NCBI GenBank assembly: GCA_027604505.1
Contig: JADIIX010000005.1
Location: 124,001 to 188,000 of the forward strand
DNA: 64,000 bases
Reading direction: 5' to 3'
DNA from: Gonapodya sp. JEL0774
Taxonomy: Eukaryota > Monoblepharomycota > Monoblepharidomycetes > Monoblepharidales > Gonapodyaceae
Every line of letters begins with the position of its first letter. Position 1 is the first letter of the stretch. Under the pieces are notes generated by a model. The model saw only the letters and a program-made list of their open reading frames with translations. It was not told the DNA's origin and made no database searches. A program made the position numbers and the translations under genes. This document shows, piece after piece, positions 11,929-23,132 of this stretch.

Positions 11929-14900
11929 TCACCGACCCCCCCCGGCCACATTCCCCACGACCCTCTGCACCAACCTCCAACTCTCCTCCACCAACTCCTC
12001 GACCCCCTTCACCTTGGCCTCCTCCTCCGACACCTCTTTCCTGCCCACGCCACACCCCTCCACGCTTTCCATCCTGACCCCCCTCGCCACCATGGCCCCG
12101 TGCAGTGCCGCGCCCCGCTTATGGAGCGCCTGGACGAGCCAGACTTGTGTGGGGCGGTGCTTGCGGGGCACGGCGACGAACTGGGGTAAGGGGTCCACGG
12201 GGAACGGGACGAAGGGGTTGGCGTGGGCAGAGGAGGGGGAGGGGAGGAAGGGGTTGGTAAAAGACAGGGTGGGTACGTCGGAGTGGGATGTGGGCGAGAG
12301 GGGCAGGGGGAGGAACGAGCTGGGCGGTGGGGCGGTGTGGGCGGTGGGCGCGGGGGGGGGGGGCGGGGCCGGGGGGGGACGGAGGGCCAGCCCCGGACGG
12401 CGAGAGGGCCAAACANNNNNNNNNNGCGGGCTGCCGCAGTGGAGTGTGTCTGAGCCAGCCGCGCGTCGCGTTTCCTCCACTCTGTACTACCCCAACCAAG
12501 CAAACCACAACTCACTGTTTTTTGACCACCCTATGCACTCTCACTTGCCCCATATCCCTATCCCATACCCCTGCCCCCACCCCCACCCCCACCCACCCGG
12601 CACACTCGTCACACCCCACACTTCCCTGATGCGGATCCCAAATCGCGGGCCGGTGCGCCACGTGGGCCAGCACCGCCACGAGCGGGTCCAGCGCGGTGTC
12701 GGGGGCCGCCGCGGGGGGTGCGGGGGCCGGGGCGGGGGGAGGGAGCGGGGAGGGTGCGCGGGCCTGTGCCGTGCTGGCGGTGGCCCCGTCCCGCTCTTTC
12801 CCCTTCTCCTTGCCTCCCCCCCCACCACCAAGGAACTTTCCAAACATCCCCATGACCGACTTGCCCACCTGGGCCGCCGCCGTGGCGCCCGCCCTTCCCA
12901 TCGCCGCAGCACCCGCACCCGCACCCGTGCCCGTGCCCGTGCCCGACCCCCCTCCACCCCCGCCCAAAGAAGACCGCACAGGCCGCGTCTTTGCCACGTA
13001 ATACGCCGCCACCAGCTCGCCCACCGACGCGCGGACCGCGGGGTACAGGGCCGCGGGCATGTCGGCCACCAAAGGGCTCACGCAGGCCGCGCAGGACGCG
13101 AGGGATGCGGCGGGCGTGGGTGTGGGTGTGGTCGTTGGTGTGGGTAGAGTGGCCGTCCCCGTCCCGTCGCGCACGGCTGCTGCGTAGGTGCGTACCAGGA
13201 GTGGCGCGACGTGTGCGTACGAGCGGCGGTCGGCTGGTGTGACGAGGGACGATACGTGGGCAGAGAACGAGGCGAGGAACGGGTGTGCGGGGGGTGGTGG
13301 AGTGGGAGTGGGTGGTGGTGGTGTGGCTGTGGCTGTGCCGGAGCGGGAGGGGACGGCCGCTGCAGCGCACGCCGCGGCGACGCCCTCCCTGGTACCGCCC
13401 ACGATGTGCCAGAAGCGGGTCTTTGCGGCGACTGTGGCGGGGGTGTCGGTTGGGAGGACGAGGAGGGCCGGGAGTGGGGTCGCGGGCGCGGGGCTGGCTG
13501 GTGTGGTGAAGGCGGAGAGTACGGTGAAGCCGGAGGATCCGGGTGCGGTGACCGCCGCCGCAGCGTGCGCCACGCCCGCGTACAGAGCGACCACAAAGCT
13601 GAGTCTCGGCGTCGCCGCGATGAGGGACAGAGCCGTGTCGAGGATGTCGAGGAGCGTGGTGTGCGTGGTGTGTCCGTGGGTGGTGGTATGGCCTGACCAC
13701 ACCGAGCCGGCACCGGTGACGTGCACCGCGCGAACCAGGAAGGCGACGATGCGGGCGGCGAATTCCGGTAACGTGGATCCCGGGACGAGGTCGGACACGA
13801 ACTGGGGAGCGGGGGGTGCGTCGGCGGGGTTTGAGGCGGTGGCGGTGGAGGAGGAGGTCGAGGACGAGGACGAGGAGGACGAGAAGAGTGTGGACACGGA
13901 GGAAGACGAGGACGTGGAGGGGCGGCGGGAGGAGGAAAAGGCGGAGAAGAGAGAGAAGGATTTCTCGGCTTCGGGGGCCATCATGGAGGTGGCGGTGTCG
14001 GGGAGGAGGGTGTCGAGGGGGGGGTGGCCTGCGGGGGAGGGGAAGAGGGGGGTGAGGGGATACGGGTGTGGACGGGGTGAGGAAGGGTAGGGGACCGGGT
14101 GTGGGAAGAGTGGGGAAGGCGGTTCGGTTGGTAGGTGAACCAGCGACATGAACAGAATAGAAAAAGGAGTAAACTAAGCCAAACCAGACGCCCATTCCCA
14201 ACCCCACTGCCATAACCCCATTCCCATTCCCATTTCCAATCCCAATCCCAATCCCAATCCCAATCCCATTCCCAATCATTCCCATTGCCTTTCCCATTCC
14301 CAACCACATTCCCAACCAACCCCCTCAGATTCCCAACCAACCAAACCCAACCCAACCCCCTCAGATTCCCTACTCACGTCCAAAGTACTCCGCGACGAGG
14401 GAGGCGGAGTGGAGGAGGGCCTTTTCGAGGAGGGCGTGGGGGAGGGAGGAAGGGGCTGGGAGGAGTGGAGGTGGGGAAGAAGATGCTGCAGCTGGACCTG
14501 CACCCCCACCTCCAACACCACCGGGACCACCGGGACCAGGGTCGTCATGTTTGACCCATACGGGCCAGTGGAAGTCGTCCTGCATGTCGTGGGAGGGGTA
14601 GAAGAGAGCGCACCAGCCAAAGATCTCTCTTTCGGCGGATGAGTCGCCGATGGCACGGGACTGGAGGAAGACGGTGCGGAAGAAGGAGTCGAGGAGGGAG
14701 AAGAGCGGGTTGTGGGGGGGAGAGGTGGGAGAGGTGGAGGTAGTAGGCGGGGAGTGGGGGTGGGGGTCGGTGGAGGAGAGAGCGGAGTGGGCAGCCAGGA
14801 TGTGGGAGATCAAGTCAGCAGCGGTGGATTGGGAGAGGGAAGAGAGGAAGGCGAATGGGTGAGAGGAGTTTGGTGGGTTGAGAGAGGGGGAGAGAGCGAG

Positions 14901-15173
14901 TTGGGTTGTTGAGGTTGAGGTGGAGGGGGAGACTTTGAGTGCGTTGACAACGACCGCCTGAGTTGCCAGATGCTGGAGTGGGCTGAGCAGCTGCATGACA
15001 TCGCTGTCTCTGCAGTACCGACACGCAGCAGCCTGGAGTCCACGATGATTCCCCTTCCCGTCCTTCCCCTTGCCCTTGGCCCCCGCTGCCCCTTCCCCTT
15101 CCACTCTCCTCTCCACCCTCCCCTCCACCCTTCCCCCGCTGTCCCTGTCTGTGTCTGCCGCTGCTGCGATCAT
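11929..15173 (-). CDS. GC-rich unrecognised large protein (interrupted by assembly gap)
   Basis: Not recognised. Upstream exon about 15173-14378 (start M before IAAAAD, uncertain) ends EYFG with a GTGAGT donor. It joins in phase over a 349-bp intron to 14028, HPPLDTLLPDTATSMMAPE. That exon runs to about 12620 with helical, alanine-rich text (LPEFAARIVAFLVRAVHV, LLDILDTALSLIAATPRLSF) separated by low-complexity Ser, Gly, Thr-Pro and Gly-Thr runs. A last exon crosses the N gap and ends with FVAVPRKHRPTQVWLVQALH and a charged helix stopping at 11929. The ordered helical segments suggest an alpha-solenoid scaffold; this is inference. Exon ends around the gap cannot be fixed. Very high GC and third-position bias create long false open frames on the other strand. 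Confidence 0.45.
12416..12425. other. Assembly gap (10 N)
   Basis: Ten N inside the GC-rich minus-strand gene, flanked by G/C homopolymer-like sequence. True length is unknown, so reading frames cannot be trusted across it. Confidence 0.99.
14212..14310. repeat. (CCCAAT/CCCATT)n hexamer array in intron
   Basis: A run of imperfect CCCAAT and CCCATT hexamers, continuing more loosely as CCCAACC to about 14360. It lies within the 14029-14377 intron of the minus-strand gene. It differs from fungal TTAGGG telomere repeats. Confidence 0.85.
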
Positions 15174-15299
15174 CCTTATTCCAGTTTCTTCTTCTTTTTT
15201 TCTCCCTTGTGTGCTCCTTTGTCTTTCTCTCGGGGGGGAGGGGGAAATGTCTGTGTCAGGTGCTGTGGAACCTTCCGTCCCTCGGTGGTCACAGCATCC

Positions 15300-15395
15300 G
15301 CACATTCGGCCCTCTGCCGCACCCTCCCGCACCCTCCCTCTCTCCCTCTCTCCCTCTCCCTCCCTCCCTCTCTCCCTCCCTCTTCTCCCCCCATC
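15300..15395. repeat. (CCCTCT)n pyrimidine microsatellite
   Basis: Imperfect CCCTCTCT repeats just upstream of the inferred start of the minus-strand GC-rich gene; probably 5' flanking or UTR sequence. It produces Arg-Glu-Gly-rich false frames on the minus strand. Confidence 0.8.
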
Positions 15396-16599
15396 AATCC
15401 TTGTAACCATCTGATATATATAGAAAAAGTACACTCCTCATCCAACGCTTACCCTCTATTCCCTCTGGCTTCACCTGGATCCATCGTTTCACAATACATG
15501 TATCTATCCATTTTATCACACCACCCACCCGGAAAGGTGCCCACAACACAGCGACGGACGACGGCTCACTACAGTCTGTGTTTGCGGGTGCCGTCCGCTA
15601 AGCTCCAAGGGTTATTGTCTCCTTGGTGTAGTTTTATATCGCGCAATTTAATGTTGGTTCACCCCCACAGGGCAGCCTCCGTCGTGGAAGCTGCGAATCT
15701 TTCCAACTCGAGGTCCAACAACAATCTGATCATTGCCATTCGACTTTGGAAATTGAAACGTCGTAGAAGAAACAAGTCAACTTCTCATTTCGTTGCGGCG
15801 ATCACGGTAAAGAGAGTGTGTTCGATTGCATTATGATTTCTTTTCATTCAGCTAGCGCCCAGCGTGTAATACGCATCCCGGAGAGGCGCTTCAACATGTA
15901 CAAGTACAGAATACCAGACGTTGAATACCTTACATACAACGCCGCTCAATTGCACCAGTCATTCCGAAAGTCTCAAATGGAGGGAGCGAACCTGTAGCTG
16001 GTTTAAAAAAGAACGTTGAGACGTGATTATGGGGCCAGAATGCTTCTTGGTATCGCCGTTTGAATTTTGAGGAACGCAGAAGAGTTCCTCGCACAATGAA
16101 TTGAGGCAATGGCACCTGCACACCGCCCCGTATGCTGTATGCTCCTATTCCACAACCCACAACAACCCACAACAACTCACAGCCCGGACACCCTGGCCCG
16201 AATCTTTGAAGTCCGCTTTGACTAGGCTGCTCACGGGTTTTCGTCTACATGCCGGTACCGCGTCAGGGGATACTCTGGCGTCAAGACCGTGGGACCCGAA
16301 CTGGCGTGACGACAGGGAGGAGGGACGGGGCCGCACCTTGGGGCAGGCGCTGGGAGGAAGGTGGCATCTGGCCGCCGGAGGACCTGAGAACGCTGAGGAA
16401 ACGAGGAAGCGAGGGTTTTGGTGCGAGCGGGTAGGGGACTAACACGCGTTGGCGTTGCTGTCTTGCCCCCCAGGCAACCAGTCTTGAACGGGAGGAATGT
16501 TGCGGCGTCACCGGGGAATCCGGCGTGGCATGGGAGAACACGTCGTCCACGTGGAGCGCGACCGCCTGTCCACCTCTCCGTGGTGCGCTCTAGAGACGT

Positions 16600-16870
16600 C
16601 CCGTTCCCTCACACCGTTTGGAACGGGACGGCCAAGAGACGGGTTTAGAAGTAGTAGAAGTCTCTGCTTGCTGTTGTCGTGTACTTATTGTGCGATGTTA
16701 GTTGGTTGTTCTTGAGTCGCATCCCCAGTTCCCCATCAAATCAACAACTAAACCGAACAGTGGTGTGAGCCTTCTCTTCATTACACAATAACATCTACTG
16801 TTGCTGATGGACCCCGCTGAAATAAGTTTTCTCCCACATGCAAGACATGCAGTGAGACAGATGCACTGGG
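16600..16870. repeat. Dispersed repeat, copy A (best-conserved part)
   Basis: Shares with copy B, in the same order and orientation, TTTGGAACGGGACGGCCAA, a GGGTTTAGAAGTAG block, GGTTGTTCTTG, TCAACAACT, GTGAGCCTTCTC and a GGACCC(C/T)G block. Weaker similarity extends upstream to about 16260 and downstream to about 17300, where the region between is longer than in copy B. Confidence 0.65.
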
Positions 16871-18739
16871 AGGCATGTTTGCTGAACATGGCTTGCTCTG
16901 CACTCGCGCAAACCATTCTAGGTGAATTTCCTCTCGTGTCCGAGGTGAAGGCATGGAGTTTTTGTGCAATGTATATGCGAGAGAAGCAGTCGGCACAACA
17001 CATGAAGTTTGCCCCAAAGCTAATGAAGGAACATTCCGCACAATTTGCTACCGGAATAAGAAATGATTGATGTGAGATTTGGTTGAGGTACAGGCAATAG
17101 AAAGAATACACAGGGCGTTCTGGATATTGGTTTGCGGGGAGAGAGTTCGGAATTCACGTCCGTTGAAGTCCAAACACTCCGGAATATCAAGGGACAGAGC
17201 TTCAGAATAAGCAGCCAAAACAATATTTCAGTCACAGCAACAACTGACGCTGTCGTATTTCGGAGCAGCCGCTCTCTCTGATGCTCTTGCGCGACCACAG
17301 TGCAAGGCCAACAAGAATGACTGTGGCCAGTAATCTCGAACAACATCATGGCGAATCCACCTACGCTACAAGACCAAGCTCTGTTCGCGGAACACCAAAA
17401 AATACCGCATAAGCGAGCGTATAGAATTTCTAAGCGCGCAGTGGTGGTCGCGACCGAAAGGGCTGGTGAGTGAGGGTTCTCTTTCAACACGCTGTGATGA
17501 CGTCAGTTCATGGAAAGATGTGCCCAGAAACGACAAAAGCACTCTTACCGACGAAAAGGCACGAAGTTGAAGAGGCTAAACTTCAGGTGCAAGAGCTACG
17601 GGAGCGAGTGATGGCTAAAAGAGCCGAGGGGAGGACATTGAAGACGACGGTGGAAATGAGTGCGAGTCACAAAATCCCATCCACTAAGTTGCACTCAGGG
17701 TTACTCAAGGCAATGAGCTTTTCTTTTGTTAGCCTAGACATGTTGGAAGGGAAACATGCATTACCCCGCATTGAGTAGTATAAGATGTGGAATGTACCAC
17801 GACGATGACTCGGAGACTGAGAGCCAGCAGGGGCACCCCAAGCGAACCACACAAAGCACAGGTGCGTTTCGATATGCTGTGGGGGCAAGCTTGATAAAGA
17901 TTTCTCATCGCAATCGGTCACTACATAACATGCTTTTACGGTGAATCTGACCAAGGGCATCCTTTAAGTCCTCGAAGCGTCTCCCCTTTGTCGAAGTCTC
18001 GGCCCAATTCAGGTCGTAAGCACTTGGGCCCTCACAAGCGTATTGGGCCTCTTAGGTGTCTCCAACGTAAGTTTTGAACGCGTCTTGAGACTGTAATCCA
18101 CACAAACTGACTTACTCACGGTACCGTGCAGGCACATTTACGCTCGTGTTTCTTGAGATTCTGCTTAAAGGTGCGTGTATTGTGGTTGGAGCTACATTAT
18201 GGTTGAGCTCTGTCGGTGCACCGCGAGCAAGTGCTGGGTTGACGCAAAACTCATCGTTTCAATGAGGAATCTTGAGTGTAGAGCTGCTAGATTGTATTTC
18301 AATTGCTACACAATACAAATTTTCTTTTCGGAAAAAGAAGAATTTGGAGTCAATTTAACGGTTTCAGAGCAACTCGGAGTCCTTTGGACTACTCTGCTCT
18401 GGAATTGCAAAGGAGTCACAAATCAGTCAAGAATTGACTCCGGAGTGACGGGAGCTGTCTTCAGTCGTGGGACGCAATTGGCATTCCACGGGTCAAAAAT
18501 GCTGGTACCGGTTTTCCTCGACGATTGCGCGTGGTTGGGTCGGAGCACTCGATGGCGCCAAGAACGATGCCAGCGCGAGGCATCTGGAGGTGGAGGTGCA
18601 TCTGATCAGAGGGCAAAGATGGCGACGTCACTTGGCCATGCGCGGAGACGAAGGGAGACGCCTCAAAGCAGACAAGAACGACGGCCAAGTTGGGCGGTTG
18701 AGTGGGGTGATGCTGTGGAGAGTGCTCGGTGGTAGGGAC

Positions 18740-19030
18740 GAGCCAATCATTTGGAACGGGACGGCCAACAGAGGGGTTTAGGAGTAGCAGAATTCACTGC
18801 TTGTGGTTACCGTGTAGATTTTCAATACTTATTGTATATCATTGGTGCTCATGGTGATATAGGGTTGTTCTTGGATTGCACACCCCTCTCCAGTGGCTAC
18901 CAATTCAACAACTGAAACTGTGCACCAACGTGAGCCTTCTCCTCATTTCGTGCACAACTAATCTACTGCTGTGGACGGACCCTGTGGAGAAGAGGTTTGC
19001 TCCCCATGCAAAATGTAACATGATGTGCTA
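18740..19030. repeat. Dispersed repeat, copy B
   Basis: Second diverged copy of the element at 16600. Downstream similarity continues to about 19130 (CAGGATAAGTATCTAAAGCG matching the CAGAATAAGCAGCCAAAACA block of copy A). No coding potential or flanking target duplication was visible. Confidence 0.65.
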
Positions 19031-19319
19031 GGAAGAATTTGCTCAGGATAAGTATCTAAAGCGATATTCCTGTTACCGTAACAACGGATGCTGTATTTGG
19101 CCTCTTACATGTGTGACCACAGAAATGGAGCTCCAGGAAACAGCTGCGGCTTTGTGATCTCTCTCATGCTTGTGGACGAACTCCTCTCAGAAGCAATTCC
19201 AAGGACCAAGAACTCAGATTAATGTATTGCTTTTTCTTGCACCGTACGTATTTCATTCATTTGGATTGCTCCAGTACAGAAATAATGTCAGAACCGGCCA
19301 TGCCCCACGGTATAGTCTG

Positions 19320-19545
19320 GAAATTTTGACTGACAAGGGAACCAACGCGATTCCCTTTCCCTGCACTTGACTCGCTCAAGCCTACTCTTCGAAGTTGTTG
19401 TTTTTGTTTATATAGAGAGAGGAAAGCCTAAATCTCAAGTTTCTGGAGTCTTGACTGACAAGGGAACAAACGCGATTCCCTTTCCCTGCGCTTGGGTCGC
19501 TCGAGCCTACTCTTCGAAATTGTTATTTGTATTCATTGAGGGCAA
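19320..19545. repeat. Two-copy tandem repeat, 125-bp period
   Basis: TTGACTGACAAGGGAAC(C/A) followed by AACGCGATTCCCTTTCCCTG recurs with a 125-bp offset (near 19328 and 19453), each time followed by GCCTACTCTTCGAA and a T-rich segment. It lies about 250 bp upstream of the hydrolase start. Confidence 0.8.
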
Positions 19546-19793
19546 GCTGAGCAATGACCCTCACAAAAGGGACGGAGCTTGCGGACCAGCCCCCACGTCA
19601 GCACATAATATATATGTACGACAAGCGGCGAGGACCAATCTTGCTAATATTTAATCAATTTCATCTTCGAAATCCGGGCTCTTTGAGCTGCCTCAACTGT
19701 CAACATCGGTTTTCTTATCCCCGCTTCCCTTTGGTTCCACCATTTACATTCTCCCCCGATCCGACACCTTCAACGCGCCGCTCCAACGCAACA

Positions 19794-21257
19794 ATGACTC
19801 AAAGTTCCCACAACGTCGAATCTCGGATATCGTTTCTCTCTTCGGATGGATCCACAAAACTCTCTGGTATCCTCTCACTCCCAGCGGTGGACCATCAGTC
19901 TTCGCAAAAGTTGCCTGCACTCCTGTTCATCGCCGGCTCAGGTCCCCTTGACGCTGACGGCACCGCCAGTGCCACCGCAGTCAGCCCTGCGTTGCCTATT
20001 AACATCCAGAAACAGCTCTCCGTGCATCTCACAGATCGACTGGATCTTGTGACACTTCGGTTCGATAAGAGGGGTATTAAGGAGAGCGCCAATCCATCGG
20101 ATCCCAATCTTTTTTACAAAGCAGGTGAGCAGTTGTGGTTGAGTCAGGTTGGGCACTTGTGTGGGAGGGCAGAGAAAACGCGACACCGTTCCGGATTTTC
20201 TGCACGGTCACGGTCGGCACAACATTTGTCTTTCCAGTTATGTGTACCAGAAGGGACTCAATTTGATTTCGGTATTCTTAGGGATAACGGAACTTGTCAG
20301 CGACATCGTCGGTGCTTACCACTTCCTCGCCGCTCATGAGCGCGTTGACAACAACCGCATAATACTCGTCGGACACAGCGAAGGTACGCATCGCATAGAA
20401 ATCTCAAGCACCGGTCAACCCCACCAGTTAAGAGAGTATAAAATTTGTACTAGGCTGCATGCTGATCCCCGCTACCAACCGAGCACTCACTGCTGCATCT
20501 CCCAGCTCACCACCCATCTTCGCCGCTGCATTCCTCTCTGGTTTGGGTATCTCCCTTGTGTCAGCCACGGCCTACCAGCGTCGCCTTCTCTCCCAGGAGA
20601 TCAAATCCACCTCTGGGTTCCTGGGTTTCATCCTTCGCGCCGTGTACGGCTCCGACCCGCAGGCGAACATAGAAGCAAAAGCGCAGCAGCAGTTTGAGGC
20701 GTGGAATGCGTCCAAGGACGATTTCTCGTCTGCGCTGTTTGGAATGATCAAAACGCCGGTGAAGTGGTGGCGCGAGCATGGAGAGTATACCATACCAGGG
20801 AAGTTGGAGGAAGATTACGCGATGATCAATTTTCACGTGCTGGGGATGACAGGGGACTATGGTGAGTTGATGATTGATCCTCTGGGGTCGTCGTGGACAG
20901 CCCTTTGCACGTTCCCTCGCATCTTGTGCGCTCAATATTCCCCCTTAACCTAACACCCCGCCTTTCCCATGGTGACTTGCCCGTCTGCTCCTCACGTTAG
21001 ACATCCAGACAGACCCATCCACCCTCGACCAGGACCTCACCGCCCTCCTCCCTCACGCCGCCTCCCTCCAAGTCCACCGCCTTCCAAAAGTCTCCCACAC
21101 CCTCCGCGAATGTGACAAGCCGAACACGTTTAAGGATATGAAGGCGGATTTGCCGGCCCAGTGCAAAATGCCCGTGGCGGAGGCGGTTGTGGAAAAACTG
21201 GCCACGTGGATCGGGGACGTACTCGGGAGGAGTAGTGGTGGCACTAAAACCGAGTAA
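19794..21257 (+). CDS. Alpha/beta-hydrolase fold protein
   Basis: Serine hydrolase of unknown substrate. Four exons: 19794-20124, 20282-20383, 20454-20861 and 21001-21257, in phase, give 365 residues. The fold is clear: an N-terminal strand ending FIAGSGPLDADG (oxyanion region), TLRFDKRG, then ITELVSDIVGAYHFL leading to the nucleophile elbow GHSEG (split by intron 2). The acid is likely the Asp in GDY|DIQTDPS and the His is in KVSHTLRE. The intron 2 acceptor is fixed because it restores GHSEGCMLIPATNRA. A decayed relative of this gene lies at 29341-29700. No signal peptide is seen, so it is probably intracellular. Confidence 0.85.
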
Positions 21258-21919
21258 TGTTTGGCTGGGGCGGCTGCGTGACTGGGTGGTGATCAAGAAC
21301 GGGGGCCTTGAGTCATGAGCGATGTTGCGTGCACAAGAGCCATGCAACCTTGCTGCTCCAATAAACGACAGCGTCAATGCGTTCTGTAACGGGAATATTG
21401 CTTTCCGTTGCTCAATTCTTGCCACTTTTACACGGCGGCCCAGATGTCGGGTTTCTACCGACCTTTCAAAGATCAGACTCAACAATGCTCTAGAATAGCA
21501 CGACCTCAACTTTCTTCGTCAGTACTACCGAGTGTGAATAATACATCCAAAACAGCCGATCGCTTTGTTATCAACTGTCGGGTCATTAGCATTGTACCGA
21601 GTCTCATTTCAATGTCAGTCGCTTTGATAAATAGGCGCTTAAACTGCAAAATCAGGGAATGACTGGCTCAAAAGCCGCTTGTGTGAATGAGGAAGGGATG
21701 AGAGTCGAACGGAGTGCAAATGAAAAACATTATATGTATCTAAAAAGAGAATTCATCCTTCCTCGCATCAGCGTAGGTGTGCGTGGAGCGGGAGGTTGAG
21801 CCTGCCTATTCCGACAACCGCTGATCACCTGTGGTCTGCTGCGAACTGAAGGTTCGCCAAAAACCACAGTTGGTCTAACTCTCCATCTCCATCCCAAAAG
21901 ACTACATTTGACCACGACC
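21258..21919. other. Intergenic
   Basis: Terminator of the hydrolase gene and promoter of the kinase gene. No gene or repeat seen. Confidence 0.5.
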
Positions 21920-23112
21920 ATGTGTCATATCGCCGCATCTAAGCCAGCGCTTTCTCTCCCCATCGATCCCCGGGTAGTGAAGGTGCAATTCCCGGCATTC
22001 GACCAAATTGAATCCGGATTCGTTACTTCTTGGCGGGAGTTCACCTTCGATGAAACGAAACCTCTCCTCGGCAAAGGAGGCAACTCCGATGGAGTTCTTA
22101 AAGCCTGGGATAATCTCGATGGAGTTCCTGTTGCACTGAAAGTTGTGAATCTCTGCTCAACCAAGCATCGCCTGGAACAGGGAATGGGAGACCTCACCTA
22201 TGCTTGCAAGATGGAAGTCGCCACATCCTACCTTCTTGGAGGCCATCCTAATATAATGAAAAGCTATAAGGTAATGATTCAAGGGTCGTATATGATACTG
22301 GCCCTACAGCTTGTGCCCCAAGCGATCACTTTGCGAAGGTGGATGGACGTTCAGAGGAAAAAGGTTCTGAAGGCCCTTAAGATGGGAGAGCCCGACTTCA
22401 GTGATCTCGAGCTCCAGATTCTTGCAATAATGTTGTAGTGTGTTGATATCCTACGGTGATTTGGTGTTGCTCACACTGCTCTTGAGGCAATTCTAACTAA
22501 AATATCTTCCCTGTAAGGTATTTGCGACTGAACTCAACTGTTCACACCGATTTGAAGCCCCAGAACTTTATGGTGTATATCGATGAGGTCACCTCCATCC
22601 CCCATATTTTACTCATCGACTTCGGACTGAGCCGCATATTGCCGGACTTCATGCTGCAACCCAGTGCCTGCACTCGGTCTTACGCTCCTCCTGAGGTTTT
22701 GTCCGACAGTGTCGTTACGGTCGATGGATCGGCATTTGACAGTTATTCGTTAGGAGTGATTTTCGTGGAGCTGGGAAGCATTGCTTTGAGAGATCGAGTC
22801 ACAACACCGGTCAACAACATATGCCGTGACGAAAATGGAGATGTTATATTACCGGAAGGCTGGGCCATCTTTGGAGAAATCGGTACCGTGGTATACCAAC
22901 TCCTCTCGATAGACCCAGCAGCGAGACCAACGGCAGAGAGTATTTGGGAATTGAATTGCATCAAACATTTGCGTTGCTTGAAGCCTCTGCGCCCTCTCAG
23001 ACTCAGAGATAAGGACATTCGAGCCAGAGATGAGATGAAACTCCCTTCCAAGATCACAGCAGAATTGGTCACAACACTCAGCTACTGGACGACGTTGCCA
23101 ACGGTTGTTTAA
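21920..23112 (+). CDS. Divergent serine/threonine protein kinase
   Basis: Two exons (21920-22434 and 22518-23112), phase-consistent over an 83-bp intron, give 369 residues. Kinase landmarks in order: a Gly-loop-like GKGGNSDGVLKA at about 51-62, catalytic Lys in VALKVV (K74), a catalytic loop HTDLKPQNFMV with Thr in place of the usual Arg (non-RD type), DFGLSR, the APE-like motif SYAPPEVL, and SYSLGVIFVELG in subdomain IX. The start is the ATG after ACGACC at 21920. The substrate is unknown. The protein may continue instead of stopping at 23112: splicing 23068-23132 would join it in phase to the following coding block (see next entry). Confidence 0.75.
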
Positions 23113-23132
23113 ATGATGCCTTAGAAGCGCAG

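Larger units (their letters stand above)
15396..19793. other. Gene-poor 4.4-kb stretch with dispersed repeats
   Basis: No gene could be supported: open frames are short and overlapping, with no family motif or convincing splice chain. It holds two diverged copies of a dispersed repeat (about 16260-17300 and 18460-19130) and a 125-bp tandem duplication (19320-19545). It reads like decayed mobile or segmentally duplicated DNA. No transposase, reverse transcriptase or terminal repeats were seen. Confidence 0.55.

Noticed and set aside
11262-13147. Long plus-strand open frames through 11.3-13.1 kb, one crossing the N gap
   Set aside because: They are Pro/Arg/His-rich by composition, antisense to a better-supported minus-strand gene, and cross an unknown-length gap.
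13188-14090. 300-residue plus-strand frame in 13.2-14.1 kb
   Set aside because: Antisense shadow of the minus-strand exon; its Glu/Arg runs mirror the Ser codon runs of the other strand.
14212-14360. CCCAAT array as an internal telomere-like sequence
   Set aside because: Unit differs from TTAGGG and related fungal telomere repeats and it sits in an intron.
15176-15434. Minus-strand extension of the GC-rich gene upstream of 15173
   Set aside because: Translation is an Arg-Glu-Gly repeat from a CCCTCT microsatellite; treated as flanking DNA.
16145-18781. Possible transposon coding sequence in the gene-poor stretch
   Set aside because: Looked for transposase, reverse transcriptase and integrase motifs and terminal repeats on both strands; none seen.
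20238-20281. Alternative acceptor at 20237 for hydrolase intron 1
   Set aside because: It puts the following codons out of phase; the acceptor at 20281 restores the conserved ITELVSD segment in frame.
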